From an uncultured Myxococcales bacterium (lineage in GTDB: Bacteria; Myxococcota_A; Polyangia; Polyangiales; Polyangiaceae): 5,877 nt of DNA. The position numbers were made by a program, and so were the translations under genes. Positions 5,350-5,877 of this stretch are shown here, piece by piece. The stretch covers positions 1 through 5,877 of the forward strand of contig CALKVG010000628.1 of the NCBI GenBank assembly GCA_937998045.1, written 5' to 3'. A model generated the notes under the pieces. It was not told the origin of the DNA. It did no database searches and saw nothing but the letters and a program-made list of their open reading frames with translations. Position 1 is the stretch's first letter. The number at the start of each line of letters is the position of its first letter.

Positions 5350-5636
5350 TGGACGGGCTCCGGGGAGCGGCGGCGGTTCGCGCGCTGCTTTTCGATGACC
5401 GGGCGGAGCTCGTTCCTCAGCGCGGTCTTGAGCGCCACGCGCGCTTCGGCGAGCAGGTCGAACAGGCGAGGAAACTCGGTCGTGTCCACCTCGTCGGTTC
5501 CTCGCATCTCTTCTTCGAATCGAGCGGCCGCCGTGCGCATCTTTCGTAGCGCCTCGACCACCATGCTCTCTGTGTTCTCCAGACGTCGTTCGTCGGAATC
5601 CCACGCTGGGGGAGGTGCGGCGTGACGGCGCTTCAC
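5346..5636 (-). CDS. Hypothetical charged helical protein, 96 aa
   Basis: Unrecognised. The start is the GTG at 5636, 6 nt after a perfect AGGAGGT (5643-5649), and overlaps the stop of the 59-aa gene by 4 nt (GTGA). The protein has a Pro/Ala-rich N-terminus (residues 6-11) and then two highly charged helices. The first is DERRLENTESMVVEALRKMR (15-34), continuing to about 45. The second is EFPRLFDLLAEARVALKTAL (54-73), continuing to about 85. The tail is basic (RANRRRSP, 85-92). The pattern suggests a helical hairpin or coiled coil acting through protein or nucleic-acid contact, not an enzyme. It ends in a GTGA overlap with the 88-aa gene. Confidence 0.72.
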   Translation of the reverse strand: MKRRHAAPPPAWDSDERRLENTESMVVEALRKMRTAAARFEEEMRGTDEVDTTEFPRLFDLLAEARVALKTALRNELRPVIEKQRANRRRSPEPVQ

Positions 5637-5812
5637 TGCCGCACCTCCTGCCTGTCGGAGGCGCTTTCCAGCTCACCGAGGCTGTTCTCGAGGGAGCGCA
5701 CACCCGCCAGCAGCTTTATGGCTGCCTCGGCCGCCGCTCCGGATTCCCCGGCGGCAGCATGGCAGAGGGCGTCATCCAGGCGCTGCCGGATCTCCACGAG
5801 ATCGCGGCGCAT
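5633..5812 (-). CDS. Hypothetical very small protein, 59 aa, probable coiled coil
   Basis: A short gene found by reading the frame that ends in the GTGA overlap with the 96-aa gene. It runs from the ATG at 5812 to a TGA at 5635-5633 and begins MRRDLVEIRQRLDDALCHAA. Nearly all of it can be helical, with an Ala/Gly-rich middle (GESGAAAEAA, 22-31) and heptad-like hydrophobics in LLAGVRSLENSLGELESA (34-51). The stop/start coupling and an absence of stops support it being real. The Shine-Dalgarno before the ATG is weak, and the frame stays open to the window edge, so the true start could be further right. The preceding gene's TGA 13 nt upstream of the ATG favours the start given. Function unknown. 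Confidence 0.6.
   Translation of the reverse strand: MRRDLVEIRQRLDDALCHAAAGESGAAAEAAIKLLAGVRSLENSLGELESASDRQEVRQ
5643..5649 (-). promoter_or_regulatory. Consensus ribosome binding site for the 96-aa gene
   Basis: AGGAGGT on the minus strand is a perfect anti-16S match, 6 nt before the GTG start. It is the strongest site in the window and lies within the last codons of the preceding 59-aa gene. Confidence 0.8.
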
Positions 5813-5825
5813 GAATTCGAATAGC

Positions 5826-5876
5826 TCAGAGCGTGTTGAAAAACTTGGCCCAGAGCTCGCGAGTGCGGTTCCTGGG
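5826..5876 (-). CDS. C-terminal end of an upstream gene (partial)
   Basis: In this minus-strand frame the window begins inside a reading frame ending PRNRTRELWAKFFNTL then TGA at 5828-5826, 13 nt before the ATG of the 59-aa gene. The residue mix (Trp, two Phe, charged residues) looks more like a genuine protein end than the Arg/Ala runs of non-coding frames here. Only 16 residues are visible, so no family can be assigned. Confidence 0.4.
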   Translation of the reverse strand, partial: PRNRTRELWAKFFNTL

Positions 5877-5877
5877 G

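Noticed and set aside
4134..5549. 471-codon open frame on the plus strand over the small-gene cassette
   Set aside because: Ser/Arg/Ala-rich low-complexity translation with no motif. The minus strand has well-coupled genes with ribosome binding sites over the same stretch.
5830..5877. Insertion-sequence end at the right edge (ttgaaaaacttggc stretch)
   Set aside because: No terminal inverted repeat partner or target duplication is visible. The stretch is better read as the end of a partial gene on the minus strand.
1..5877. CRISPR array, riboswitch or complete RNA gene
   Set aside because: No regularly spaced repeats of CRISPR length, no recognisable riboswitch leader and no full tRNA or rRNA were seen on either strand.

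Overview
The window is high-GC bacterial DNA with strong Shine-Dalgarno sites. The style fits a large-genome, high-GC proteobacterium or myxococcal relative, but nothing here fixes the taxon. It reads as one end of an integrated mobile element. At the left edge (51-92, minus strand) lies the 3' half of a tRNA-Cys gene with standard tRNA geometry: anticodon loop with GCA, variable loop, T-arm, acceptor strand and U73. No 5' half is present, so it looks like an attachment-site core (attL/attR). A tyrosine recombinase gene (37-1503, minus) reads straight through this core and stops in host-side DNA, inside a long imperfect hairpin.

Every gene I accept is on the minus strand and they form one tightly packed train. 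In transcription order, right to left, these are: the last 16 codons of an unseen gene (5826-5876); four small unrecognised proteins of 59, 96, 88 and 157 aa (5812-4613); a 140-aa protein made of two tandem excisionase-like winged-helix modules (4616-4194); a 62-nt gap with two adjacent hairpins; a 339-aa Schlafen/AlbA_2-type protein (4131-3112); a 456-aa protein with a C-terminal ApeA-like HEPN domain (3110-1740); a 76-aa protein resembling a free-standing integrase arm-binding domain (1736-1506); and the integrase (1503-37). From the 59-aa gene to the HTH gene, successive genes overlap by 4 nt (ATGA/GTGA). The last four are separated by 1-3 nt.

The main biological proposal is the coupled pair at 1740-4131. 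One protein is a Schlafen-fold (AlbA_2) candidate nucleic-acid-acting protein with a beta-rich C-terminal half. The other is a HEPN protein with an intact R-x4-H ribonuclease motif. Carried between the regulatory/excision genes and the integrase of a mobile element, the pair looks like an abortive-infection or toxin-type cargo module. I do not recognise it as a named system. The window has no stretch over 300 bases without a gene. The 62-nt gap and the 36-nt left flank are the only appreciable non-coding parts. No promoter is evident, so the operon promoter is probably to the right of the window.
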